64,000 bases of DNA, taken from positions 1 to 64,000 of the forward strand of contig JAWKKV010000004.1 of assembly GCA_041393015.1 (NCBI GenBank), in the 5' to 3' direction. Under the pieces are notes generated by a model. It saw nothing but the letters and a program-made list of their open reading frames with translations, did no database searches and was not told the DNA's origin. The stretch comes from JAGQYH01 sp041393015. Lineage in GTDB: Bacteria > Bacteroidota > Bacteroidia > Chitinophagales > JADIYW01. Positions 15,276-22,818 of the stretch are shown piece after piece; the first letter of the stretch is position 1, and every line of letters starts with the position of its first letter. A program made the position numbers and the translations under genes.

Positions 15276-17861
15276 ATGAGCGTAATAGAAGTTACAAAAC
15301 CAAAAGAGACATTATTAGAAGAACAGCCTGCTTTGGTTCCTTATGACTATGAAACTGTGTTTAAATCAGCAGTAGAATATTTTAATGGAGATGAATTAGC
15401 AGCAAATGTTTGGATTAATAAATACGCTTTAAAGGATTCTAATGAAAATATCTATGAGTTAGATCCTAATCAAATGCACGAGAGAATGGCGCGTGAAATT
15501 GCGCGAATTGAAAGTAAGTATCCAAATCCATTAAGCAAATCGGAAATTTTTGATTTGTTTAAAGAATTCAAATACATTATTCCTCAAGGAGGTCCAATGT
15601 CGGGGATTGGTAACAACTTTCAAAAAGTATCACTTTCTAATTGTTTTGTGATTGGAAATACTTGTGATTCTTACAGCGGTGTTATGAAAACCGATGAAGA
15701 GCAAGTTCAATTAATGAAAAGAAGAGGCGGTGTTGGTCACGATCTTTCCCACATTAGACCAAAGGGAAGTCCGGTGCATAATAGCGCTATTACTTCAACA
15801 GGTTTAGTGCCTTTTATGGAGCGTTATTCAAATTCAACAAGAGAGGTTGCACAAGACGGTAGAAGAGGCGCTTTAATGTTAAGTGTTTCTATTAAACATC
15901 CTGATGCAGAAGATTTTATCAATGCTAAATTAGAGCAAGGAAAAATTACGGGCGCTAATATTTCTGTTAAAATCGATGATGCCTTTATGAAGGCCACCAT
16001 TGACAATAAAACTTATCAGCAACAATTCCCTATTGGAAGTCCAAATCCACAGTATACCAAAGAGATTGAAGCGAATGAATTATGGAAAAAGATAGTTCAC
16101 AATGCATGGAAATCTGCAGAGCCGGGCATTTTATTTTGGGATACTATTATTAATGAGTCTGTGCCGGATTGCTATGCAGATTTAGGCTATGAAACAGTAT
16201 CTACAAATCCATGTGGAGAGATTCCTCTTTGTCCTTATGATAGCTGTAGATTACTAGCACTTAATTTATACAGTTATGTAGACCAACCTTTTACAAAAAA
16301 GGCCAAATTTAATTTTGAATTGTTCAAAAAGCATGTTGGGTATGCGCAAAAATTAATGGATGATATCATTGATCTAGAAATAGACAAAATAGATAAAATC
16401 ATTCACAAAATTAAGATCGATCCGGAAGCTGAAATTTTTAAAGTAACTGAATTAAACCTTTGGAAAAACATCAAGCAAAAATGTGAAGAAGGCAGAAGAA
16501 CAGGTATTGGAATTACAGCTGAAGGTGATATGCTAGCAGCTTTAGGTTTGCAATATGGAAGTGATGAAGGCATTGAGTTTTCAGTAAAAGTTCATGAAAC
16601 ATTAGCTGTTGGAGTTTATAAGAATTCAGTTTTATTGGCCAAAGAAAGAGGAGCATTCCCAATTTATGATGCGGCTAGAGAAGTTAACAATCCATTCATT
16701 CAGCGCCTGCAAGCTTCAGATCCGCAATTAAAAGCAGATCAAAAGAAATATGGTAGAAGAAATATTGCTTTATTAACCATTGCTCCAACGGGCACAACTA
16801 GCTTGATGGCACAAACTTCTTCCGGTATTGAACCGGTATTTATGGTGGCTTATAAGCGAAGAAGAAAAGTAAATCCTAATGACAAGGACTCTAAAGTTAG
16901 CTATGTTGATGAGGTAGGAGACAATTGGGAAGAATACAATGTATTTCATCACAAGTTTGTGGATTGGTTAAAAATTAACGGCTATGATATAGAGGAAGTA
17001 AAAAGTATGGAAGATGAGCAGTTACAAGAAATTGTAAAAAAATCGCCATATTATAAAGCTACTGCCAACGATATTGATTGGGTGCAAAAAGTAAAAATGC
17101 AAGGCGCTATCCAAAAATGGGTAGACCATTCTATTAGTGTTACGGTAAATATTCCAAACGAAGCGACTGAAGAATTAGTAGGAGAGATTTATAAAACGGC
17201 TTGGGAAGTAGGCTGTAAAGGCGTTACCGTTTATAGAGATGGTTCACGTGGAGGAGTTTTGGTAGCTACAACAGAAAAAAAGAAAGAAGAAACCGTAAGT
17301 AAATTCATAGAGTCTCAACCACCTAAGCGACCTAAAAAATTAGAAGCAGAAGTAGTTAGATTTCAAAATGATTACGAAAAATGGGTAGCCGTTGTTGGTT
17401 TATATGAAAACAAACCTTACGAGATTTTTACCGGTAGAGCAGAAGATACATTCATGTTGCCACCGACATTAACTTCTGGTTGGATTTTGAAGAACAAAGA
17501 TGAAAACGGAAAGAATAGATATGACTTCCAATACGAAGATAAAGATGGTTATAAGGTTACCATGGAGGGATTATCTAGATCATTCGACAAGGAGTTTTGG
17601 AACTATGCTAAATTAATTTCAGGTATCCTTCGACATGGAATGCCACTCTTATTTGTAATTGATTTAATTTCTGAATTGAATTTAGGAAATGAGTATATCA
17701 ATACTTGGAAAAACGGAGTAGCTAGAGCGTTAAAGAAATTTGTACCAGATGGCACAGCACCCATTAAAAACGAGTGCACCAGTTGCGGCGATCCTAATGG
17801 TATGGTTTACATTGAAGGATGTATGACGTGCAACAGCTGCGGTTATTCAAAGTGTAGCTAA
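15276..17861 (+). CDS. nrdJ: Adenosylcobalamin-dependent (class II) ribonucleotide reductase
   Basis: The 861-residue enzyme reduces ribonucleotides to deoxyribonucleotides using a B12 radical. Active-site features are Cys123 (SLSNCFV) and 'NPCGEI' with Asn311, Cys313 and Glu315. Next are 'RRTGIGITAEGDMLAALG' and 'LLTIAPTGTTS'. The C-terminus carries paired cysteines 'CTSCGDP', 'CMTCNSCGYSKC', a zinc-ribbon and redox-relay tail, after a TSCPD-like region with 'WVAVVGLYENKPYEIF'. The start at 15276 (MSVIEV) is chosen because a -7 element precedes it. No cobalamin riboswitch consensus is apparent in the 270-base leader. A strong terminator follows. Confidence 0.95.
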   Translation: MSVIEVTKPKETLLEEQPALVPYDYETVFKSAVEYFNGDELAANVWINKYALKDSNENIYELDPNQMHERMAREIARIESKYPNPLSKSEIFDLFKEFKYIIPQGGPMSGIGNNFQKVSLSNCFVIGNTCDSYSGVMKTDEEQVQLMKRRGGVGHDLSHIRPKGSPVHNSAITSTGLVPFMERYSNSTREVAQDGRRGALMLSVSIKHPDAEDFINAKLEQGKITGANISVKIDDAFMKATIDNKTYQQQFPIGSPNPQYTKEIEANELWKKIVHNAWKSAEPGILFWDTIINESVPDCYADLGYETVSTNPCGEIPLCPYDSCRLLALNLYSYVDQPFTKKAKFNFELFKKHVGYAQKLMDDIIDLEIDKIDKIIHKIKIDPEAEIFKVTELNLWKNIKQKCEEGRRTGIGITAEGDMLAALGLQYGSDEGIEFSVKVHETLAVGVYKNSVLLAKERGAFPIYDAAREVNNPFIQRLQASDPQLKADQKKYGRRNIALLTIAPTGTTSLMAQTSSGIEPVFMVAYKRRRKVNPNDKDSKVSYVDEVGDNWEEYNVFHHKFVDWLKINGYDIEEVKSMEDEQLQEIVKKSPYYKATANDIDWVQKVKMQGAIQKWVDHSISVTVNIPNEATEELVGEIYKTAWEVGCKGVTVYRDGSRGGVLVATTEKKKEETVSKFIESQPPKRPKKLEAEVVRFQNDYEKWVAVVGLYENKPYEIFTGRAEDTFMLPPTLTSGWILKNKDENGKNRYDFQYEDKDGYKVTMEGLSRSFDKEFWNYAKLISGILRHGMPLLFVIDLISELNLGNEYINTWKNGVARALKKFVPDGTAPIKNECTSCGDPNGMVYIEGCMTCNSCGYSKCS

Positions 17862-17883
17862 TTTCTTCAAACAAATGAAAACA

Positions 17884-17917
17884 AAGAAGCCATCCGTCAA
17901 CAAACGGATGGCTTCTT
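17884..17917 (+). terminator. Terminator after nrdJ
   Basis: A perfect 14-bp stem (AAGAAGCCATCCGT and its complement) with a six-base loop, then ATTTTCT. It lies between nrdJ and the convergent lipoprotein gene and may serve both. Confidence 0.85.
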
Positions 17918-17936
17918 ATTTTCTAGTTATCGTGAG

Positions 17937-18386
17937 CTAGTATTTTTCAAAAGTGAATTCACCTTTGTAATCATTGTAAAAACTTATGTTTTGTAAGTTG
18001 ATCTTCAAAGTAGTTCCAGTGTAACTTAAAATGTCCCAATAGAAAAACGGACTCCAAGTAGTATTGGTACAGGCTTGAACAGAAAGTGGAAATTGTGTTA
18101 CTCCTTCTGATGAACAAATATGATGTGGCGTGGCTACTAAATTTCCGATATGCTCAATAAGTACTTGCTTATTTTTAAATTCTAAAACAGAAAAATAGTT
18201 GCATTCTGCATAACCATTTATATTTACTAAATTTTGATCCGGACAATCAACGAGCCTCCATTTAGAACCATTTAAGGCTGTCAATAAAGCATCTCCTGTT
18301 AAGTTTCCCCCTTCAATAAAATCTGTAGATTTTTCACATGAGCAAAGTATTGCTAGCGCGAAAAAGAATGTCAAAAATCGCTTCAT
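17937..18386 (-). CDS. Lipoprotein, member of a second tandem paralogue pair
   Basis: The 149-residue protein has a lipobox (LAILCSC, Cys17). The mature part has 'GSKWRLVDCPD', 'NINGYAECNYFSVLEF', 'HHICSSEG', 'QACTNTTWSPFFYWDILSYTG' and 'YKGEFTFEKY'. Several cysteines (in DCP, ECNYF, HHIC and QAC) are kept in the neighbour at 18.7-19.15 kb, so disulfides are likely. The fold is probably a small beta barrel of about 130 residues. I do not recognise the family. It stands alone on the minus strand after the convergent nrdJ gene. A long imperfect hairpin lies 76 bases upstream of its start. Confidence 0.82.
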   Translation of the reverse strand: MKRFLTFFFALAILCSCEKSTDFIEGGNLTGDALLTALNGSKWRLVDCPDQNLVNINGYAECNYFSVLEFKNKQVLIEHIGNLVATPHHICSSEGVTQFPLSVQACTNTTWSPFFYWDILSYTGTTLKINLQNISFYNDYKGEFTFEKY

Positions 18387-18697
18387 TCTTAATTTTTAGT
18401 GAATTAATAGTTGAGGGAACTATGATCGTAAGCTTCTTCAGTAATCTGCCTAAATATGTTCTAAGCGAAATACCTAAGCAGTATATCACCGAAATAGGTT
18501 TTTCGCTTAAAAATTTTAATAATTAACAATTAATTTACATTGAGTCTTGATTGAAAAGAAGACTGCTATAGTTAGGAATAAAGCAGAAGTGTTAGCTATA
18601 GCTAGAAAATTGACAATGAAATACGTAATGAAGGAATGAAGGAAGCGAAATTTAGGTATTAATTAGAATCGTTATACAAGAAGAAGCATGTAAAGTT
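18387..18697. other. Intergenic region between paired lipoproteins, one hairpin
   Basis: These 311 bases hold no credible gene. The only structure seen is an inverted repeat with 15-bp arms (14 of 15 paired) at 18462-18476 and 18495-18509, with an 18-base loop. An open frame on the plus strand across 18338-18526 overlaps the lipoprotein start and has no family features. Confidence 0.5.
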
Positions 18698-19150
18698 TTA
18701 TAACCTTTTAAATGCGAATTTACCTTGATAACCAATTGAAATATTAGGTGTTGTCATGTCAAACACCAATCCTGATCCAGTGTACGAACTTACGTTCCAT
18801 TCAAACAGTGATCTCCAAGTAGTATTGCTACAGTCTTGAATAGAAACAACTAATTCTTTGCCATTTACATAACAAATATGATGTAGCGTTGGTGTTGGAT
18901 TACCGCTGTGCTTAATATATACCTTATCACCTACAAATTCCATGGATTCAAAATAGGCGCATTCGCTGTAGCCATTAATAGTTAACAATGGAATGCCTGG
19001 ACATTCATCTAATGCCCATTTACTTCCTGAAATTTTAGCTAAATCAAAGTTAGGGTTAGTCGCCGATTCAAGAGCAGCGTCTTCTGAACTACAAGAAAAT
19101 AATATCATGAAGCAAAGACTTAATGCAGCAGAAAGAATTTTGTTAAACAT
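18698..19150 (-). CDS. Lipoprotein, paralogue of the 17.9 kb gene
   Basis: The 150-residue protein has a lipobox (CFMILFSC, Cys20). It shares with its downstream neighbour 'SGSKWALDECPG', 'TINGYSECAYFESMEF', 'HHICYVNG', 'QDCSNTTWRSLFEWNVSSYTG' and 'YQGKFAFKRL'. Cysteine positions and the Trp/Tyr pattern are conserved, so the two come from a tandem duplication. The family is not recognised. It is on the same strand as its paralogue but separated by 311 bases with a hairpin, so they may be regulated separately. Confidence 0.82.
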   Translation of the reverse strand: MFNKILSAALSLCFMILFSCSSEDAALESATNPNFDLAKISGSKWALDECPGIPLLTINGYSECAYFESMEFVGDKVYIKHSGNPTPTLHHICYVNGKELVVSIQDCSNTTWRSLFEWNVSSYTGSGLVFDMTTPNISIGYQGKFAFKRL

Positions 19151-19493
19151 TGGATAGGGTTTAAAACATATAATACTTTAAAATAGACTATTTGGAGTGG
19201 AGTGTAAAGCAGTTTAGCCCTTTATTTTTGGGTGATGTATCAAAATAGGTAAACTGCGTAGGTGATAGTTTTATGATGTTAAAACCATTCATATTGGTAT
19301 CACTTAGAGATAAAAAAAGTAGACCAATAAATTAGTTTTCGAGGTAATAAAACGATCTAAAAAAAAGCTGGAAATTGGCTAAAAAGATATATTCCGAAAA
19401 AAATGGAAAAAAATGCTACCATATCCTAACAAAATGCTTTTTACTTGTGAGGAGTTAGGTGTGGTATCAAAAAGTAAAGTTTAACTCGTTTGT
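19151..19493. other. Intergenic stretch without recognised features
   Basis: These 343 AT-rich bases lie upstream of the minus-strand lipoprotein gene. I see no gene, RNA, or strong hairpin. The bases nearest 19151-19170 (minus strand TATGTTTT) may form a weak -7 element for that lipoprotein. Confidence 0.4.
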
Positions 19494-19670
19494 TTATTGT
19501 AATATCAAGAATAAGAATAAACCAAAAACAATACTTAAGGCAACCGTTTCCAAAAATTTAAAAACAAATTGATTTTCAGAAATTTGGATGCGTTGCTCTA
19601 ATTTAGCCATGCCCATTTCAACCATGCAAAACAAAAGAATAGTAAAGATTATTTTCGCAGCAACTAACAT
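19494..19670 (-). CDS. Small 58-residue membrane protein
   Basis: An ATG at 19670 on the minus strand opens a 58-codon frame ending at TAA 19494-19496. The product has a first hydrophobic helix (MLVAAKIIFTILLFCMVEMG), a short charged linker (AKLEQRIQISENQF) and a second helix (VALSIVFGLFLFLILQ), the layout of a two-pass hairpin membrane protein. The regular hydrophobic/charged alternation makes chance unlikely. It lies 84 bases downstream of smpB on the same strand. No family is recognised. Confidence 0.55.
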   Translation of the reverse strand: MLVAAKIIFTILLFCMVEMGMAKLEQRIQISENQFVFKFLETVALSIVFGLFLFLILQ

Positions 19671-19754
19671 TATAGAGTTAATTTATCCTAAAATAAGAAT
19701 AATTTATCATATGTAATAGCTAACATTGAGAAAATTGAAAGAGAAGTAAAAAGT

Positions 19755-20222
19755 TTATTGGTACTTTTTCTTCATTCTATCCATATCTCTTTTGTCGTCG
19801 CGCTCTTTTAAGGTGTTTCTTTTGTCGTGCGATTTTTTACCTCTTGCCAAGGCAATTTCAATTTTTGCCAAGCCTCTATCGCTAATAAATACTCTGTATG
19901 GAATAATAGTTAACCCTGATTCCTTAATTTTTTTCTCTAGCTTAATCAGTTCCTTTTTGCTCAACAGTAATTTTCTTACCCTTTGGACCTCATGATTATA
20001 GATGTTTCCACCAATATATTCCGAAATATGAAGGTTTTTGACAAACAGCTCGCCCTTCTTAAATACACAATAACTATCTAAGAGATTGACATGACCTGCA
20101 CGAATAGATTTTATTTCAGTACCACGCAATACCATACCGGCAATAAAATTCTCTACAAATTCATAAGAGAATTTAGCTTTTCGATTTACAATATTGGTTA
20201 CGTCCTGTTTATTAGTTTTCAT
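19755..20222 (-). CDS. smpB: SsrA (tmRNA)-binding protein
   Basis: The 155-residue protein binds tmRNA and brings it to stalled ribosomes. It shows 'NRKAKFSYEF', 'GMVLRGTEIKSIRAGHVNLLDSY', 'ELFVKNLHISEY' and 'RVRKLLLSKKEL', followed by the basic C-terminal tail 'ARGKKSHDKRNTLKERDDKRD' that inserts into the mRNA channel. Length and motif order are standard. The tmRNA gene itself is not in the window. It is monocistronic or leads into the small membrane protein gene 84 bases downstream. Confidence 0.96.
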   Translation of the reverse strand: MKTNKQDVTNIVNRKAKFSYEFVENFIAGMVLRGTEIKSIRAGHVNLLDSYCVFKKGELFVKNLHISEYIGGNIYNHEVQRVRKLLLSKKELIKLEKKIKESGLTIIPYRVFISDRGLAKIEIALARGKKSHDKRNTLKERDDKRDMDRMKKKYQ

Positions 20223-20298
20223 TACTTTAAGCTGAAGTTGGTTTAACTCAAAAACTACAAATAAGTTTCATTATCGGTAGAATTATGCTGTTAAAAAA

Positions 20299-20955
20299 TT
20301 AAACTCTTTCTACTAAAAGGCATTTGCATACTGCAAAAGTTAGAACAATGGTTGATTTGTTTTCAAGAATAATCTCAAAGCTTTTATCAAAATTTTCTAT
20401 CTGCCGAAGTTTAAATTCAGTGCCAAGTTTAATGTTTTTTTTGTTTAAAAAGAGCAAAAGTGATTTAGAACTGTCAGTTAAACCACAAAGTTTTACTTTT
20501 TCGCCAATACTAATGGAAGTTAGATTGATATAGTTAGGGTTAGTAATTTTACCTGTTTTATCCGGAATAGGGGAGCCATGTGGGTCAATGGTAGGGAAGC
20601 CTAAAATTTCATCCATTCGATCAAACAACTTTTCCGATTGCACATGCTCCATCTCTTCTGCAATATCATGAACTTCCTCCCAACCCAAATCCATAATATT
20701 TACTAAAAACATTTCTGCCAATCGATGTCTTCTCACAATTAAAGCTGCTTCTTTTGTACCTTTTTTGGTCAACTTCAATGGTTTGTACTTTTCGTAAACA
20801 ACCCAACCTTTCTCTTCCATTTTCTTAACCATACTATTAGCAGTCGGTTTACTTACTTGAAGTTTTTCTGATAACTCCGTAATGGAAACATCTTCTCCGT
20901 TTTGCGCGATTGAAAAAATGGCTTTCAAGTAATTTTCTTTCGTTTGTGTGGGCAT
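20299..20955 (-). CDS. DtxR/MntR-family metal-dependent transcriptional repressor
   Basis: The 218-residue protein has an N-terminal winged helix (1-65; 'ITELSEKLQVSKPTANSMVKKMEEKGWV'). A metal-binding dimerisation domain follows, with 'RRHRLAEMFLV' (His and Glu ligands), 'EEVHDIAEEMEHV' (Glu-His ligands) and 'GFPTIDPHGSPIP'. A C-terminal FeoA/SH3-like domain covers residues 150-218. It is divergent from the metal ABC transporter, and a GTTAGA-N4-TCTAAC palindrome between them is the expected operator. It likely represses the transporter when manganese or iron is plentiful; the metal cannot be decided from sequence. Confidence 0.92.
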   Translation of the reverse strand: MPTQTKENYLKAIFSIAQNGEDVSITELSEKLQVSKPTANSMVKKMEEKGWVVYEKYKPLKLTKKGTKEAALIVRRHRLAEMFLVNIMDLGWEEVHDIAEEMEHVQSEKLFDRMDEILGFPTIDPHGSPIPDKTGKITNPNYINLTSISIGEKVKLCGLTDSSKSLLLFLNKKNIKLGTEFKLRQIENFDKSFEIILENKSTIVLTFAVCKCLLVERV

Positions 20956-20974
20956 TAATTATAGGTTGATTTAA

Positions 20975-20982
20975 CAAATATA
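20975..20982 (-). promoter_or_regulatory. -7 element of the DtxR-family repressor gene
   Basis: The minus strand reads TATATTTG, a full TAnnTTTG match 20 bases before the repressor start at 20955. Confidence 0.5.
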
Positions 20983-21001
20983 CAAAAGTATATAAAAGAT
21001 G

Positions 21002-21032
21002 TTTGTTAGATTAGTCTAACTTTATATCTTTG
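21002..21032 (+). promoter_or_regulatory. Promoter and DtxR-type operator of the metal ABC operon
   Basis: TTTG at 21002-21005 and TATCTTTG at 21025-21032 are 19 bases apart, a complete Bacteroidota promoter. The perfect palindrome GTTAGA-TTAG-TCTAAC at 21005-21020 overlaps the -33 element and the spacer, so a bound repressor would block the polymerase. The palindrome resembles the TTAG...CTAA boxes of DtxR/MntR-family repressors. Confidence 0.75.
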
Positions 21033-21100
21033 TATTGTAAAACAGTAAGAAGGTGTCATTTTCTCGAATTAAAGATGCTTAAGCCATTTCAAACCAAAAT

Positions 21101-22042
21101 ATGTCTAGATCAATAAAAATACTATTCGTTATAATGCTATTGGGTTTATTGAGTTGCCAGCACTATACCAAATCAACGGATGAAAATGTAAAACCAAACA
21201 TCTTAACCACAACTGGTATGCTAAAAGATGCGGTGGTGAATTTGATTGGAGATCAAGTAGAAGTAACGGCTTTGATGGGGCCGGGCGTTGATCCCCATTT
21301 GTATCAAGCTTCCCCCGGTGATTTAGCCAAAATGAATAAAGCTGATATAATCATCTACAACGGTTTGTTTTTAGAAGGTAAGTTAGATGGCATATTAAAG
21401 AAACTATCAACTAGTAAAAATGTGATCAATTTTTCTGATGGAATTCAACGAGAAGATTTGTTAGGAGTAGAAAATGCAAAGTATGAAGGAGAAATCTATG
21501 ATCCTCATATTTGGTTTGGTATCGATATTTGGAAACAAGGTATCGTTGAGTTAGGGGCAAAATTATCCTCAACTTATCCTCAATTTGCTGACGAAATTGC
21601 TACAAATCAAACGAGCTATTTGCAGCAATTGGATGTGTTAAAACAAGAACTGTTAGAGCAAATTTCAAACATTCCCATAGATAAAAGATTGATGGTAACC
21701 TCTCACGATGCCTTTCACTATTTTGGAAGAATGTTAGCCATTAGAGTAGAAGCTTTACAAGGTATTTCAACGGCTACTGATTTTGGTTTACAGGATAGAA
21801 AGCAATTGGTTGATTTAATTATTGAAGAAGACATTAGCGCTATATTTATTGAAAGTTCTGTGGGGGATAAACCGATAAAAGCAATTGTTTCCGATTGTCA
21901 GGAGCGCGGTAAAATGGTTACTTTAGGAGGTACATTATTTTCTGATGCTATGGGCGAAGACGGAACTCCGGAAGGCACCTATATTGGTATGTTGAAACAT
22001 AACGTAGCCACTGTTGTAAAAGGTTTAAGCCATGGGAATTAA
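21101..22042 (+). CDS. Metal ABC transporter substrate-binding lipoprotein (TroA/MntA type)
   Basis: The 313-residue protein has a lipobox (LLGLLSC, Cys19). It carries the cluster A-I metal ligands His66 ('GVDPHLY'), His136 ('DPHIWFG'), a Glu in 'IFIESSVG' and an Asp in 'LFSDAMG'. The domains are joined by a long helix, as in TroA and PsaA. There is no His-rich loop of the kind seen in many zinc-specific ZnuA proteins, and the control by a DtxR-family repressor also points to manganese or iron, though zinc is not excluded. The next gene overlaps its end by 11 bases. Confidence 0.92.
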   Translation: MSRSIKILFVIMLLGLLSCQHYTKSTDENVKPNILTTTGMLKDAVVNLIGDQVEVTALMGPGVDPHLYQASPGDLAKMNKADIIIYNGLFLEGKLDGILKKLSTSKNVINFSDGIQREDLLGVENAKYEGEIYDPHIWFGIDIWKQGIVELGAKLSSTYPQFADEIATNQTSYLQQLDVLKQELLEQISNIPIDKRLMVTSHDAFHYFGRMLAIRVEALQGISTATDFGLQDRKQLVDLIIEEDISAIFIESSVGDKPIKAIVSDCQERGKMVTLGGTLFSDAMGEDGTPEGTYIGMLKHNVATVVKGLSHGN

Positions 22043-22817
22043 TTCAAAAAGAATAATAGAGGTTCACGATCTTACGATTAGCTACCACAAAAAGCCTGCG
22101 CTTTGGAATGTGGATTTTGATCTTCCCGAAGGAAAAATAATTGGCATAATTGGTCCAAATGGTGCAGGGAAATCTACTCTATTAAAAGCCATTATGGGAT
22201 TGTTGCCAATGGCCAGTGGCTACATCAAAATTTATGATCAACCACTGGAAGAAATTCGAAATAAAGTAAGCTATGTGCCACAAAGAGGCTCAGTGGATTG
22301 GGATTTTCCTGCCAATGTTCGAGAAGTGGTGACGATGGGTTTGTACAAACAACAAAAATGGTACGAAAGAACCTCTCAAAAAGATAAAGAGAATGTTGAG
22401 AGTGCTTTAGAGAAGGTAGGTATGTTGCCTTTTGCCAATCGACATATTTCTCAGTTATCCGGCGGACAGCAACAGAGAGTATTTTTGGCAAGAGCTATGG
22501 CGCAAAATGCCGATCTGTATTTAATGGATGAACCCTTTGCTGGAGTAGATGCTTCCACCGAATCTTCTATACTCGATTTGTTAGGCGCTATGAGAGATGA
22601 AGGCAAAACGATTGTTGTGGTACACCACGATTTACAAACTGCCAAGGATTATTTTGATCATATCGTTTTATTAAATACACGATTGATTGCCGTAGGGCCA
22701 ACCAATGAAGTACTTACACCACAACATTTGCAAGATGCCTATGGTGGTAAATTAACCCTATTGCAAGAAGTGGGAGAGTTATTGCAAAAAGAAAATATTC
22801 CGACTAGAGAAGGATAA
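22032..22817 (+). CDS. Metal ABC transporter ATP-binding protein
   Basis: The 261-residue ATPase has a Walker A motif at 41-49 (GPNGAGKST), Q-loop 'VPQRG', signature 'LSGGQQQR', Walker B 'LYLMDEP', and the H-loop His in 'VVVHHDL'. The 'VDWDFPANVREVV' segment after the Q-loop is typical of Mn/Zn uptake ATPases (MntB/ZnuC type). It overlaps the binding-protein gene by 11 bases and is followed after one base by the first permease. It energises uptake of the divalent metal caught by the lipoprotein. Confidence 0.95.
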   Translation: MGINSKRIIEVHDLTISYHKKPALWNVDFDLPEGKIIGIIGPNGAGKSTLLKAIMGLLPMASGYIKIYDQPLEEIRNKVSYVPQRGSVDWDFPANVREVVTMGLYKQQKWYERTSQKDKENVESALEKVGMLPFANRHISQLSGGQQQRVFLARAMAQNADLYLMDEPFAGVDASTESSILDLLGAMRDEGKTIVVVHHDLQTAKDYFDHIVLLNTRLIAVGPTNEVLTPQHLQDAYGGKLTLLQEVGELLQKENIPTREG

Positions 22818-22818
22818 T

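Noticed and set aside
18338..18526. 62-residue plus-strand gene
   Set aside because: It overlaps the start of the minus-strand lipoprotein and spans a hairpin; no signal, family motif or promoter supports it.
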